A model generated the notes under the pieces. The model saw nothing but the letters and a program-made list of their open reading frames with translations, was not told where the DNA came from and ran no database searches. From Rhodospirillales bacterium (lineage in GTDB: Bacteria > Pseudomonadota > Alphaproteobacteria > Rhodospirillales > Magnetospirillaceae), in contig JACFNC010000004.1 in assembly GCA_019455065.1 (NCBI GenBank), forward strand, positions 1 through 64,000: a stretch of 64,000 nucleotides of DNA, written 5' to 3'. Positions within the stretch are counted from its first letter, which is position 1. Every line of letters starts with the position of its first letter. The translations under genes were made by a program, and so were the position numbers. This document shows positions 1 to 8,981 of the stretch, in pieces.

Positions 1-33
1 GACCCCAATCAGATGGTGCTGCAATGGGCGTGA
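1..33 (+). CDS. 3' end of an unidentified gene (partial)
   Basis: From base 1 a frame reads DPNQMVLQWA and ends at a TGA at 31-33. It is followed by a palindromic repeat and the recA promoter region, which suits the end of an upstream plus-strand gene. Only ten codons are visible, so the product cannot be named and the coding call itself is tentative. Confidence 0.3.
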   Translation, partial: DPNQMVLQWA

Positions 34-76
34 ATTAAACCGGACAGCCGTGGACTTGATCCGGCCATCCACGGGG

Positions 77-99
77 ATGCCCGGGTCGAGCCCGGGCAT
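77..99. repeat. REP-like palindrome, ATGCCCGGG-TCGAG-CCCGGGCAT
   Basis: Perfect 9-bp arms around a 5-nt TCGAG loop, followed by GACGG. It belongs to a family seen again at 8165, 8935, 23471, 39966 and about 56210, with different but self-complementary stems. It may also help terminate the upstream gene. Confidence 0.75.
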
Positions 100-166
100 G
101 ACGGGTTGAGGGCGCCTTGGGCGTTCCGGTGCCCGTCCGCCAAGCGCCGCGATGCTACCGCACCCA

Positions 167-181
167 GAACGTTGCATGAAC
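167..181 (+). promoter_or_regulatory. LexA (SOS) box upstream of recA
   Basis: The sequence GAACGTTGCATGAAC fits exactly the alphaproteobacterial LexA operator GAAC-N7-GAAC. It lies 85 bp before the recA start. A plausible sigma-70 promoter follows (TTGCGC at 190-195, 16-bp spacer, TACAGT at 212-217), so LexA bound here would sit just upstream of the -35 element. Motif and place agree with known SOS control of recA in this class. Confidence 0.85.
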
Positions 182-265
182 ATACCCTCTTGCGCAGCGG
201 AACGAATCGTGTACAGTATGCGCCGTTGCACGCCCGCTGGTCCTGTGGAATAAGAGGGGGACGTC

Positions 266-1342
<1,077 letters not shown>

Positions 1343-1373
1343 ACTTGGCCCGCCTTTCCGGGGCTTGAAGCCG

Positions 1374-1389
1374 CCGGCCCGGGGCCGGG
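1374..1389. terminator. possible bidirectional terminator hairpin
   Basis: CCGGCC-CGG-GGCCGG forms a short GC hairpin between the convergent recA and HxlR-type genes. There is no clear T-run on either side, so this is a weak call based on position and symmetry. Confidence 0.3.
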
Positions 1390-1427
1390 TTGATGATTGC
1401 CGGCTGGTTTGACCGCAGGACCGCCGT

Positions 1428-2165
1428 TCACGCCGGCGGCACGGGCGGGCCGAACGGGTCGGGGCGCGGGGAGAAGTCGAAGCCCCGCACCCACGGCTCG
1501 TCGCGCAGGCCGAGGGCTTCGCGGGCCAGCGCCACCTTGGGCGGCGGCCCGTCGAGACGCACCTCGCCGGCGCGGCGCGCCTCGGCCAGTCCGCGGTGGC
1601 CCAGCCACACCAGGGTGAAGGCGTGCAGCCTGGCGGCGATGGTGACGTCGACGTCGTAGCCGGGGTGCTTCTGGCAGACGTCGACCTCGGGCCGGCGCAG
1701 CACCAGCCACCAGTAGCGTGCGGCGTTCCACGCCTTGGTCACGCCGCTGAACTCGAACTGGACGACCAGTCGCCCCGCGGGCAGGGCCGCCGTCTCGAGA
1801 TGGCGGCGCATCCCCCAAACCAGTTGCGCGGGATCGGTGTCGCCGGGCCGGATGCGACCGCGGCCGTGCGTCTGCCCCCACATCCCCATGAGGTCGATCA
1901 GAGGACGGAACGCCTCGCCCTCGACCGTCAGGCGGTATTCGTGCCGCACGCCGTCGGGCAGCGGCATCCGCTCGACCACCCCGGCCAGTTCCAACTCCCG
2001 CAGCCGCTGCGCCAGCAACGATCGCGAGATCAGCGGCAGGCCCTGCTGCAACTCGCCGAACCGTCGCGCCCCCATGCACAGCTCGCGCAGCAGCAGGGGC
2101 GTCCAGCGCTCGGCGAAGATCTCCGCCGTCTTCGCCACCGGGCAGAAGGAGGCATACGACTTCAT
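1428..2165 (-). CDS. HxlR-family winged-helix transcriptional regulator
   Basis: The 245-residue protein has an N-terminal HxlR/MarR-like winged helix. CPVAKTAEIFAERWTPLLLREL and the following segments GARRFGELQQGLP and ISRSLLAQRLRELE are typical of the family. The C-terminal 130 residues (many Trp/Arg) could be a sterol-carrier-like or effector region but are not recognised. HxlR proteins usually sense electrophiles or metabolites and act as dimers on nearby promoters. I chose the ATG at 2165 because the HTH begins about ten residues later; a longer frame reaches 2282. It is divergent from the acyl-CoA dehydrogenase at 2297, which is its likely target (inference). Confidence 0.85.
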   Translation of the reverse strand: MKSYASFCPVAKTAEIFAERWTPLLLRELCMGARRFGELQQGLPLISRSLLAQRLRELELAGVVERMPLPDGVRHEYRLTVEGEAFRPLIDLMGMWGQTHGRGRIRPGDTDPAQLVWGMRRHLETAALPAGRLVVQFEFSGVTKAWNAARYWWLVLRRPEVDVCQKHPGYDVDVTIAARLHAFTLVWLGHRGLAEARRAGEVRLDGPPPKVALAREALGLRDEPWVRGFDFSPRPDPFGPPVPPA

Positions 2166-2296
2166 GTCGGCATTCTCGCGCCGCCAAGCCCGACGCGGCG
2201 AGTCGGTTTTTCGAACTATCTCCGACGGGACAGCGGCGGCACGATGCGCCGCGACGACGGCATTTCGCCGCCCCCGGCCCACCGAAGGAGGTTTCC

Positions 2297-3436
2297 ATGT
2301 CGACGGTCACCAAGCTTTCCCCGCCCGCTCCCGACTGGACCGCCCGAGCCCGCGACCTCGGGCCACGCTTCGCCGCACGCGCCGCCGAGGCCGACGCCGG
2401 CGACCGGTTCGTCGCCGCCAACTTCGCCGACCTCAAGGCGGCCGGTCTGCTCGCCGCCGGGGTGCCGGCCGAGCTGGGCGGCGGCGGCGCCGGTCCCGCC
2501 GACCTCGCGGCCATGCTCACCGAACTGGCCCGCCATTGCGGCTCGACCGCGCTCGCCTTCTCGATGCACACCCATCAGGTGGCCATGGCCACGTGGCGCT
2601 GGCGCCACCAGGGGGCGCCGGTCGAGCCGCTGCTGCGCCGCGTCGCCGCCGAGAACATCGTGCTCCTGAGCAGCGGTGGCTCCGACTGGCTGGCCGCCTC
2701 GGGCACCGCCACCCGCGCCGACGGCGGTTATCGCATCGACGCCCGCAAGATCTTCGCCAGCGGCGCCCCGGCCGGCGACCTGCTGCTGACCAGTGCCGTG
2801 CTGAGCGACCCCGACAAGGGCAACGAGGTGCTGCACTTCGCGGTGCCCATGACCTCGCCGGCGGTGCGCGTGCTCGATACCTGGCGGGCGTTGGGGATGC
2901 GGGGCACCGGCTCGCACGACATCGAAATCACCGGCTTCTTCCTGCCCGAGGCGGCGGTCGCCGGCCGCCGGCCTCAGGGCAAATGGCACCCGCTGTTCCA
3001 CATCGTCTCGATGATCGCCCTGCCGCTGATCTATGCCGTCTATCTCGGCGTCGCCGAGGCGGCGCGCGATCGCGCCCTGGCGATGGCGGAGCGCCGCAAA
3101 GGCGACCCCGGCCTGCCCTACGTGGTGGGCGAGATGGAGCGCCAGCTGCTCGCGGCCCGCCTTGCCCACCGCCACATGCTGGACTGCGCCGCCACCGACG
3201 ACCCCGGCCCGGCCACCACCAACGCCGTGCTAGCCGGGCGCTCGCTCGTCGCCACCGCCGTCCTCGCCACCGTGGACAAGGCGCTGGAGGTGGCCGGCGG
3301 CGTCGCCTTCTACCGTGACCAGACCCTCGAGCGCCTGTTCCGCGACCTCCAGGCGGCGCGCTTCCACCCCCTGGCCGACAAGGCGCAGGCGCGGCTGGCC
3401 GGGCGGTACGCGCTGGGGCTGCCGCTGGACGAGTAG
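2297..3436 (+). CDS. acyl-CoA dehydrogenase family protein
   Basis: The 379-residue length is normal for the acyl-CoA dehydrogenase flavoprotein fold. The N-terminal helical domain (GVPAELGGGGAG) is followed by the middle beta domain (DGGYRIDARKIFASGAP, and RALGMRGTGSHDIEI, the FAD/substrate strand), then the C-terminal helical bundle ending in the usual region with a Leu-rich helix. It should oxidise or otherwise transform a CoA thioester or related substrate with FAD, but the substrate is not predictable. The ATG at 2297 has GGAGG six bases upstream. Divergent from the HxlR regulator, with 131 bp between them. The branch resembles the DszC-like/acyl-CoA dehydrogenase-related enzymes as much as classic beta-oxidation enzymes. 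Confidence 0.88.
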   Translation: MSTVTKLSPPAPDWTARARDLGPRFAARAAEADAGDRFVAANFADLKAAGLLAAGVPAELGGGGAGPADLAAMLTELARHCGSTALAFSMHTHQVAMATWRWRHQGAPVEPLLRRVAAENIVLLSSGGSDWLAASGTATRADGGYRIDARKIFASGAPAGDLLLTSAVLSDPDKGNEVLHFAVPMTSPAVRVLDTWRALGMRGTGSHDIEITGFFLPEAAVAGRRPQGKWHPLFHIVSMIALPLIYAVYLGVAEAARDRALAMAERRKGDPGLPYVVGEMERQLLAARLAHRHMLDCAATDDPGPATTNAVLAGRSLVATAVLATVDKALEVAGGVAFYRDQTLERLFRDLQAARFHPLADKAQARLAGRYALGLPLDE

Positions 3437-3446
3437 GTCGGCGGCC

Positions 3447-3472
3447 GGGCGGGCGTGGGCGAGCGCCCGCCC
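3447..3472 (+). terminator. GC hairpin downstream of the acyl-CoA dehydrogenase
   Basis: GGGCGGGCG and CGCCCGCCC (9 bp) enclose an 8-nt loop just after the stop at 3436. There is no T-run after it, so it may be a terminator or simply an intergenic repeat. It separates the dehydrogenase from the ATPase module at 3570. Confidence 0.4.
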
Positions 3473-3569
3473 TACCACGGAAGTGCGAACCATTCCTCCA
3501 TGGCGGGCGTTGCGTCGCCGACATCCACTCCCCTAGGGTTGGACTTCCCGGGACCGGAGGGGCGGATCG

Positions 3570-4376
3570 TTGCGCATCGACGGAATCTCGATCATCGGCG
3601 GCCATGGCCGGGACGGCGCGACCGAGCCGGTCGGCCGCCTCGACTTGAACATGGGCGACGTGGTCAGTCTGGTGGGGCCGACGGGCTCGGGCAAGACCGC
3701 CCTGGTCAACGACATCGCCCTGTTTGCCGATGCCAACACGCCGTCCGGCCGCCGCCTCCTGATCAACGGCGCCGCCCCCGACGAGAGTTTCCTCGACGAT
3801 CCGTCGCTCAACCCCATCGCACTGATCACCCAGCACACCACCTTCCTGTCCGACCTGCCGGTGGAGCGGTTCCTGCTTACCCACGCCCGCGTGCGGCGCA
3901 GCCCCCGGCCCGAGGCCGCGGTGGCCGCCACCGTCGACTTCGCCAACCAGCTCACCGGCGAGCCGATCCTCACCGACGGCGCCATGACGGAACTGTCGGG
4001 CGGACAGACCCGCGCCCTGCTGATCGCGGACGCGGTGGTGATCGGCAATGCGCCGGTGGTGCTGCTGGACGAGATCGAGAACGCCGGCATCGACCGCGCC
4101 CGCGCCCTGGACCTGCTGCGCGGCTACGAGAAGATCTTCGTGTTCGTCACCCACGATCCGGGAATCGCCCTGCTGTCCGACTTCCGGGTGGCCATGCAGG
4201 GCGGCGCCATGCGCGCCATCCTGCGCACCACCGCCGAGGAGCGCCTGGTGGCGCGGCGGCTGATGGCCATCGATGCCATGCTGTTGGGCCTGCGCGACAG
4301 GATCCGCGGCGGCGGCCGCGTCGGCGCCGCGGATATCGACCTGACCGAGGCCGCGGTGTCGGGAGGCCGGGCATGA
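3570..4376 (+). CDS. stand-alone ABC-type ATPase, putative cofactor-maturation factor
   Basis: The 268-residue protein has every ABC nucleotide-binding motif: Walker A GPTGSGKT (residues 36-43), signature ELSGGQ, Walker B VVLLDEIEN and a switch histidine in FVTHDPG. No permease or binding protein is encoded nearby, so a soluble role is more likely than transport. The start is TTG at 3570 with GGAGG nine bases upstream. Its last codons overlap the next gene (ATGA at 4373). It forms a translationally coupled trio with a HypB/UreG-like GTPase and a 4Fe-4S protein. By analogy with ATPase/GTPase pairs that insert metals, it may power assembly of a metalloenzyme. The target is unknown. Confidence 0.8.
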   Translation: MRIDGISIIGGHGRDGATEPVGRLDLNMGDVVSLVGPTGSGKTALVNDIALFADANTPSGRRLLINGAAPDESFLDDPSLNPIALITQHTTFLSDLPVERFLLTHARVRRSPRPEAAVAATVDFANQLTGEPILTDGAMTELSGGQTRALLIADAVVIGNAPVVLLDEIENAGIDRARALDLLRGYEKIFVFVTHDPGIALLSDFRVAMQGGAMRAILRTTAEERLVARRLMAIDAMLLGLRDRIRGGGRVGAADIDLTEAAVSGGRA

Positions 4377-5071
4377 GGGTGGTGATGTGCGCCGGGCCGC
4401 CGACCAGCGGCAAGACGATGGTGCTGCTGCAGGCCGCCGCCCGCCTGCGGCGGCGCGGCCACAGCCTCGCCTATCTGAAAATGGATGTGCAGTACGCCGA
4501 GGAGGACGTGCTGTTTCGCGAGCGCCTCGGCATCCCGGCGCGCAAGGTCCTTTCCGGCGAGTTGTGCCCCGACCACTGCGGCGTGCTCATCATGGCCGAG
4601 GCCATCGCCTGGGCGGAGGCGGAGGGCGCCGGGACCTTCCTGGTTGAGACCGCGGGGCTGTGCCTGCGCTGTGCCCCCTATATCGAGGGCACGCTGGGCG
4701 TGGCGGTGATCGAGGCGACCAGCGGAATGAGCCTGCCGCGCAAGATCGGTGCCATGCTGGCGCTGGCCGACATCGCCGTCGTTACCAAGATCGACCTCGT
4801 CTCGCAGGCCGAGAAGGAGGTGTTCAAGGCCAACATCGTCGAGGCGGCGCCGCTGCCGGTGATCGAGACCGACGCTTTGCGCGGCATCGGAATCGATCGC
4901 TTGGTCAATCGCATCGAAAAGGCGGCGCCGGTGGGCGCGCCGCTGCGGCTCAAGGGCCTGCCGCCGGTCGCCACCTGCACGATCTGCGCCGGCAAGCGCG
5001 AGATCGGCTGGGAGCACCATTTCGGCGTGCTGCGCACCCTCGATTCCGACCTGTTCTATCGGGGGCAGTGA
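4373..5071 (+). CDS. HypB/UreG-like P-loop GTPase rich in Cys pairs
   Basis: The 232-residue SIMIBI-type GTPase has P-loop AGPPTSGKT (7-15), a switch region VETAG and a TKID specificity motif (138-141). Extra metal-ligand candidates are CPDHC (65-69), CLRC (97-100), CTIC (202-205) and a His pair (215-216). HypB, UreG and CooC relatives use GTP or ATP to deliver nickel or load metalloenzymes. The first codon overlaps the upstream stop and the last base overlaps the next start, so the three genes are coupled. I infer metal or cluster delivery. The C-terminal CxxC and HH are not part of standard HypB, so this is a distinct subfamily. Confidence 0.8.
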   Translation: MRVVMCAGPPTSGKTMVLLQAAARLRRRGHSLAYLKMDVQYAEEDVLFRERLGIPARKVLSGELCPDHCGVLIMAEAIAWAEAEGAGTFLVETAGLCLRCAPYIEGTLGVAVIEATSGMSLPRKIGAMLALADIAVVTKIDLVSQAEKEVFKANIVEAAPLPVIETDALRGIGIDRLVNRIEKAAPVGAPLRLKGLPPVATCTICAGKREIGWEHHFGVLRTLDSDLFYRGQ

Positions 5072-5796
5072 TGGGAATCGGGTTCGACCGCCTGCTCGCC
5101 CGTATCGGCCGGCTGGCCGGCGGCCGGCCCGGTGCCGCCGGCGACGACGGAGCGATGGCGGCGGCGCTGGCGCGCCTGCCCGGCAAGAACTGCGGCCAGT
5201 GCGGCTTTCCCGACTGCGCCGGACTGGCGGCGCTGGCGGCGCGACAGCCGGAAGCCCTCCGCCGCTGCGTGTACCTGCCCGCCGAGCCACCCGCCGCCCC
5301 GCCCCCGGCCGACGCGGCGCCCGCATCCGACGCCGCCTGGACGGACATGCTGGGCCGCGACTTCGACTTCGTCCTCGAGCCCTTCCCCGAGGACCCCGGC
5401 CCGCGCGAAACCATCCTGCCCTTCAACCCGGCCAATGCCGAGCGGCTGGGGGTGCGCGAGGGCGACGTGCTGCTGGGACGCCCGGCCTGGGTGGGCTGCC
5501 CGGTCACCCATGCCGGACGGGTGATGGCGGCGCCCGACCGCCTCAACGGCACCATCGAATGGTGCGTGGTGGGGCCGCTGGCGGCGCGTGGCGGCGCCAT
5601 CGAGATCGGCCAATACAACCCGGTGGCCTATGAGGGGTTGGTGCGCACCCGCCGCGTCGGGCTCGACATCGGGCGGCGCTACTTCTTCCTGCCGCAGCGC
5701 TGCATGCTGCAGTCGCGCCACTCCGGCGTCGTCACCGCCCTCGCCCGCCGCCCCGACGGCCTGCGGGTACGCCTGGAAGGCATCTGGATCGCCTGA
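5071..5796 (+). CDS. 4Fe-4S domain protein of unknown function
   Basis: The 241-residue protein has an N-terminal GKNCGQCGFPDC motif. Cys 41, 44, 49 and 66 give the CX2CX4CX16C spacing of the short 4Fe-4S domain found in corrinoid iron-sulfur proteins and Rnf-type subunits. A Pro/Ala-rich linker (about 70-90) leads to a C-terminal beta-rich domain of about 150 residues that I do not recognise. No signal peptide or membrane segment is evident. The start overlaps the upstream TGA by one base. It is probably the client-binding or cluster-carrying partner of the ATPase and GTPase encoded before it (inference from coupling). Confidence 0.75.
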   Translation: MGIGFDRLLARIGRLAGGRPGAAGDDGAMAAALARLPGKNCGQCGFPDCAGLAALAARQPEALRRCVYLPAEPPAAPPPADAAPASDAAWTDMLGRDFDFVLEPFPEDPGPRETILPFNPANAERLGVREGDVLLGRPAWVGCPVTHAGRVMAAPDRLNGTIEWCVVGPLAARGGAIEIGQYNPVAYEGLVRTRRVGLDIGRRYFFLPQRCMLQSRHSGVVTALARRPDGLRVRLEGIWIA

Positions 5797-5821
5797 GACC
5801 GCCGGGATTTCGGATCGCTGC

Positions 5822-6868
5822 TCAGTCGGTTCTCGGCGGCGGCCGCGCGTGGTCGGGGATGCGGAAGCGGCGGCGGTAGGCGCCGGGGGGCAGGCCGGTG
5901 AGGCGGCGGAACAGGCGGCGGAAGAAGGCGGGTTCCTCGTAGCCCACCTGCCAGGCGACGTCGTCGACCGGGGCCTCGGTGCGTTCGAGGCGGCGCTTGG
6001 CGTCCTCGATCCTGAGCCGCTGCACGTAGGCGATGGGGCTCATGCCCGTGGCCCGGGTGAAGCGGCGCTTGAAGGTGCGCTCGCCCAGGCCGGCGCGCTT
6101 GGCCATCTCCTCCAGGGGGCTGGCGACCGGGAAGTGGGTGGCGATCCAGGTCTGGGCGGCGCGGATCGCCTCGTCGCCGTGGTCGTTGCGGCCCTCGAAC
6201 ACGATGTAGGGGGCGAGGCCGTCCTGATGCCATTGCAGGGCGAAGAACCGTGCCACGGACTGGGCCGCGGTGGCGCCGGCGTGGCGGGCGATCAGGTAGA
6301 GCACGAGGTCGTGCCAGGTCATCGAGGCCCCCGAGGTGATCAACTCCTCGTGGCGGCCGGCGACGACCAGCACCCGCTCGGGGTGGATCGGCACCTGCGG
6401 ATGGGCGGCGGCGAAGGCGCGGGCGTAGCCGAAATGCACCGTGGCGTCGACGCCGTCGAACAGCCCCGTCTCGGCCAGCAGGAAGATGCCCGAGCAGGCC
6501 GAGCACAGAAGGGCGCCGCGGCGATGCATGGCGCGGAACCATTCCACCAGCCCGGGATGGCGGCCCTTTTCCCAACCCTCCGGCCCCAGCAGCAGCGACG
6601 GCACGATGACGATGTCGGTGGCCTCGATCCCGGCAACGCCCCGCTGCACCGTGACCGGCACGCGGCTGGCCAGTTCCAGCGGCCCGGCGCTCTCGCCCAC
6701 GATCTCCACCCGGAAGGGCGGCGCCGCGCCGACGCCGGGCACGGGCAGGACGGCGAAGGCGTTCATCACGTCGAAGATGCCGGTCAGCGTCGACACCGTG
6801 GCCTCGGGGATGGCCACGAGGCTGACATGGAGCGGCGACGGCCCGGCCGGCTCGGCATCTGGCGGCAT
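5822..6868 (-). CDS. GlxA-family AraC-type transcriptional regulator
   Basis: The 348-residue protein has an N-terminal DJ-1/PfpI-like amidotransferase-fold domain (residues about 14-190, with the nucleophile-elbow motif CSACSG). It ends in an AraC-type double helix-turn-helix domain (LEEMAKRAGLGERTFKRRF and the second helix pair VDDVAWQVGYEEPAFFRRLF). This is the GlxA/FtrA architecture, which usually activates catabolic genes in response to a small molecule. It is divergent from the methyltransferase at 7055 with 186 bp between, so that gene is a likely target. No operator could be recognised. Confidence 0.9.
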   Translation of the reverse strand: MPPDAEPAGPSPLHVSLVAIPEATVSTLTGIFDVMNAFAVLPVPGVGAAPPFRVEIVGESAGPLELASRVPVTVQRGVAGIEATDIVIVPSLLLGPEGWEKGRHPGLVEWFRAMHRRGALLCSACSGIFLLAETGLFDGVDATVHFGYARAFAAAHPQVPIHPERVLVVAGRHEELITSGASMTWHDLVLYLIARHAGATAAQSVARFFALQWHQDGLAPYIVFEGRNDHGDEAIRAAQTWIATHFPVASPLEEMAKRAGLGERTFKRRFTRATGMSPIAYVQRLRIEDAKRRLERTEAPVDDVAWQVGYEEPAFFRRLFRRLTGLPPGAYRRRFRIPDHARPPPRTD

Positions 6869-7054
6869 TCCGACGCGACCCTCCCTTCAATTCGGCGCCC
6901 GGTGGCACGAACCGCCCGATTGTGGACCGTCCGGCTCTTCTGCCGGCAGGCGCCGATTTGCCATCCTCGGCCCCAGGCAACGGCCCCTTGGGTCAGGCTC
7001 GGAACCGACCCCGAGGCGCCTGGCCCGGTGCAACCCTGGATAGGAGACATGGAG

Positions 7055-8131
7055 ATGACGCACATCGAACACAACGCGATCGACCCCGCCAAGCTCGACG
7101 CCATTCTGGCGCGGGCGGTGGGCGATTTGTCGGCCGGCTATGGCGGCGTGATGGTGAGCCTCGGCCACCGCCTCGGCCTCTACAAGGCGCTGGCCGGGGC
7201 CGGGCCGCTGACCGCCGGCGAGGTGGCCGGGCGCGCCGGCTGCGCCGAGCGCTATGTCCGCGAATGGCTGAATTCCCAGGTGGCGGGCGGCTACGTCGCC
7301 TATCACGCGGTGAGCGACACCTACGAGCTGACGCCCGAGCAGGCCTTCGTGCTGGCCGACGAGGACAGCCCCGCCTTCATGCCCAACGCCTGGAACGTGC
7401 CGGCCTCGATGTGGGCCGACGAGGACAAGGCGGTGGAGGCGTTCCGCACCGGCCGCGGCATCCCCTGGGGCGATCACGACGGGCGGCTGCATTGCGGGGT
7501 GGCGTCGTTCTACCGCAACGCCTATCGCGGCAGCCTGGTCGCCGAATGGCTGCCGGCCCTCGACGGCGTAATCGCCAAGTTGGAGGCCGGCGCCCTGGTG
7601 GCCGACATCGGCTGCGGCCACGGGCACTCGACGGTGCTCATGGCCCAGGCCTTCCCCGCCTCGCGCTTCCGCGGCTTCGACACCCACCCCGACTCGGTGG
7701 CCGAGGCCGGGCGCATCGCCGCCGCGGCCGGCGTCGGCGGCACCGCCACCTTCGCCACGGCCCGGGCCGACGACTACCCTGGCGCCGGCTACGACCTGAT
7801 CTGCTTCTTCGACGCCCTGCACGACATGGGCGACCCGGTCGCCGCGGCGGCGCATGCGGCGCGGACCCTGGCCCCCGACGGCACGGTGATGCTGGTCGAG
7901 CCCTTCGCCAACGACCGCGTCGAGGACAACGTCTCGCCGGTGGCGCGCCTGTACTACGCCGCCTCGACCACCATCTGCTGCGCCCACGCCATCTCCGACG
8001 GCGGCCACCTCGTGCTCGGCGCCCAGGCCGGCGAGGCCCGCCTCGCCGAGGTGTTCCGCAAGGCCGGCTTCACCCGCTTCCGCCGGGCGGCGGAGACGCC
8101 GTTCAACCTGATCCTGGAGGCGAAGTTGTAA
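7055..8131 (+). CDS. class I SAM-dependent methyltransferase with N-terminal winged helix
   Basis: The 358-residue protein has an N-terminal dimerisation/winged-helix region (GLYKALAGAGPLTAGEVAGRAG, then REWLNSQVAGGYV) and a Rossmann methyltransferase domain with motif I VADIGCGHG (182-190), a FFDALHDMGD motif and LVEPF. It resembles plant-type and antibiotic O-methyltransferases and rRNA-like relatives in layout. The acceptor is unknown. The ATG at 7055 is eight bases after GGAG; an ATG two codons earlier lies too close to it. Divergent from the GlxA-type regulator. A palindromic repeat follows. Confidence 0.82.
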   Translation: MTHIEHNAIDPAKLDAILARAVGDLSAGYGGVMVSLGHRLGLYKALAGAGPLTAGEVAGRAGCAERYVREWLNSQVAGGYVAYHAVSDTYELTPEQAFVLADEDSPAFMPNAWNVPASMWADEDKAVEAFRTGRGIPWGDHDGRLHCGVASFYRNAYRGSLVAEWLPALDGVIAKLEAGALVADIGCGHGHSTVLMAQAFPASRFRGFDTHPDSVAEAGRIAAAAGVGGTATFATARADDYPGAGYDLICFFDALHDMGDPVAAAAHAARTLAPDGTVMLVEPFANDRVEDNVSPVARLYYAASTTICCAHAISDGGHLVLGAQAGEARLAEVFRKAGFTRFRRAAETPFNLILEAKL

Positions 8132-8164
8132 GGGGGCGAGCCATGCTCCCTCCCCGAACCGTCA

Positions 8165-8185
8165 CCCCCGGGCTCGTCCCGGGGG
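8165..8185. repeat. REP-like palindrome CCCCCGGG-CTCGT-CCCGGGGG
   Basis: Perfect 8-bp arms and a 5-nt loop, flanked by GTCA and CCACTGG. It is a member of the window-wide palindrome family and lies just downstream of the methyltransferase, where it could also act as a terminator. Confidence 0.75.
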
Positions 8186-8220
8186 TCCACTGGCGCGACC
8201 GGTGGCAATGATGACAAAGA

Positions 8221-8251
8221 TTGACATTCCTTGCCACTCCCCAAATATGGT
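8221..8251 (+). promoter_or_regulatory. sigma-70-type promoter of the parDE pair
   Basis: A consensus TTGACA at 8221-8226 is followed after 17 bp by AATATG at 8244-8249, or TATGGT at 8246 with a 19-bp spacer. It is 23 bp upstream of the antitoxin start. ParD antitoxins usually repress their own promoter, but no clear operator palindrome is visible. Confidence 0.65.
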
Positions 8252-8273
8252 GGAGACGCCAGGAGGTCGCGCC

Positions 8274-8531
8274 ATGAGCACCACGATGAACATCTCGCTG
8301 CCCGAAACCCTCAAGGATTTCGTGCGGGACCGGGTGCGCGAGGCGGATTTCAGCAACCCCAGCGACTATGTCCGACACCTGATTCGCGAGGACCAGAAGC
8401 GCGCCGCCCAGGAGAAGCTCGACGCCCTGCTCCTGCAGGGCCTGTCGGGGGCGCCGACCGCGCTTACGGCCACCGACCTCGACGCCCTGCGCGCCGAAGC
8501 CCGCCGCCGCCTTGCCGGCCGCCAAGGGTGA
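8274..8531 (+). CDS. parD: ParD-type antitoxin (CopG/RHH family)
   Basis: The 85-residue protein starts with the ribbon-helix-helix strand MNISLPETLKDFV. The SNPSDYVRHLIRED segment that follows is characteristic of ParD. The C-terminal half, rich in Ala, Leu and Arg, would wrap the toxin. GGAGG precedes the ATG at 8274 by about eight bases. The toxin start overlaps its stop codon (GTGA at 8528), so translation is coupled. It should bind and neutralise the ParE protein encoded next and autoregulate the promoter at 8221. Confidence 0.92.
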   Translation: MSTTMNISLPETLKDFVRDRVREADFSNPSDYVRHLIREDQKRAAQEKLDALLLQGLSGAPTALTATDLDALRAEARRRLAGRQG

Positions 8532-8848
8532 CGCGGCTGCGGGTCGAGCGCTCGCCGCGCTCCGGCCAGGACATCGTTGAAATCGCGGTGGCCTTGGGCG
8601 AACACGACCCGCGCCTCATCGACCGCTTCTTCGAGGCGATCGAACGCGCCCTCGACCTGCTGGCCGAACACCCGCAAGCCGGCAGCCCATACCATTCGAT
8701 CGACCGACGCCTCGGCGGCCTGCGCAAATGGCCGGTGCCCGGTTTCCCCAATCACTGGCTGTTCTACCGGCCGAGTCTCGAAGCGATCCTCGTCGTCCGC
8801 GTGCTCTATGCCGGTCGCGACCTGCAGGCGGTGCTGGGGGAGGAGTGA
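8528..8848 (+). CDS. parE: ParE-type toxin (RelE/ParE superfamily)
   Basis: The 106-residue protein has the RelE/ParE fold pattern: an N-terminal strand with RVERSPRSGQDIVEI, the helical DRFFEAIERALDLLAEHPQAG segment, and the C-terminal strands HWLFYRP and LVVRVLYAGRDL. ParE proteins poison DNA gyrase. Start is GTG at 8528, overlapping the antitoxin TGA, which explains why the frame can appear longer upstream. The ORF looks intact, so the pair is probably functional. It lies next to a decayed GNAT gene and several repeats, a typical accessory setting. Confidence 0.92.
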   Translation: MTRLRVERSPRSGQDIVEIAVALGEHDPRLIDRFFEAIERALDLLAEHPQAGSPYHSIDRRLGGLRKWPVPGFPNHWLFYRPSLEAILVVRVLYAGRDLQAVLGEE

Positions 8849-8934
8849 GGGACAAGGAATGTCGATCGCCTGAGATAATTCACTCACGCCCTGTTCCCGG
8901 AACCTCAAGAGATAGGTTAGTGCGATTTGCGCGG

Positions 8935-8957
8935 ATTGCCGGGTCAAGCCCGGCAAT
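8935..8957. repeat. REP-like palindrome ATTGCCGGG-TCAAG-CCCGGCAAT
   Basis: Perfect 9-bp arms and a 5-nt TCAAG loop, followed by GACGGGG. The arms differ from those of the copies at 77 and 8165 yet stay complementary, which points to selection on the hairpin. Confidence 0.75.
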
Positions 8958-8981
8958 GACGGGGATGAGGAGACGCCGCGC

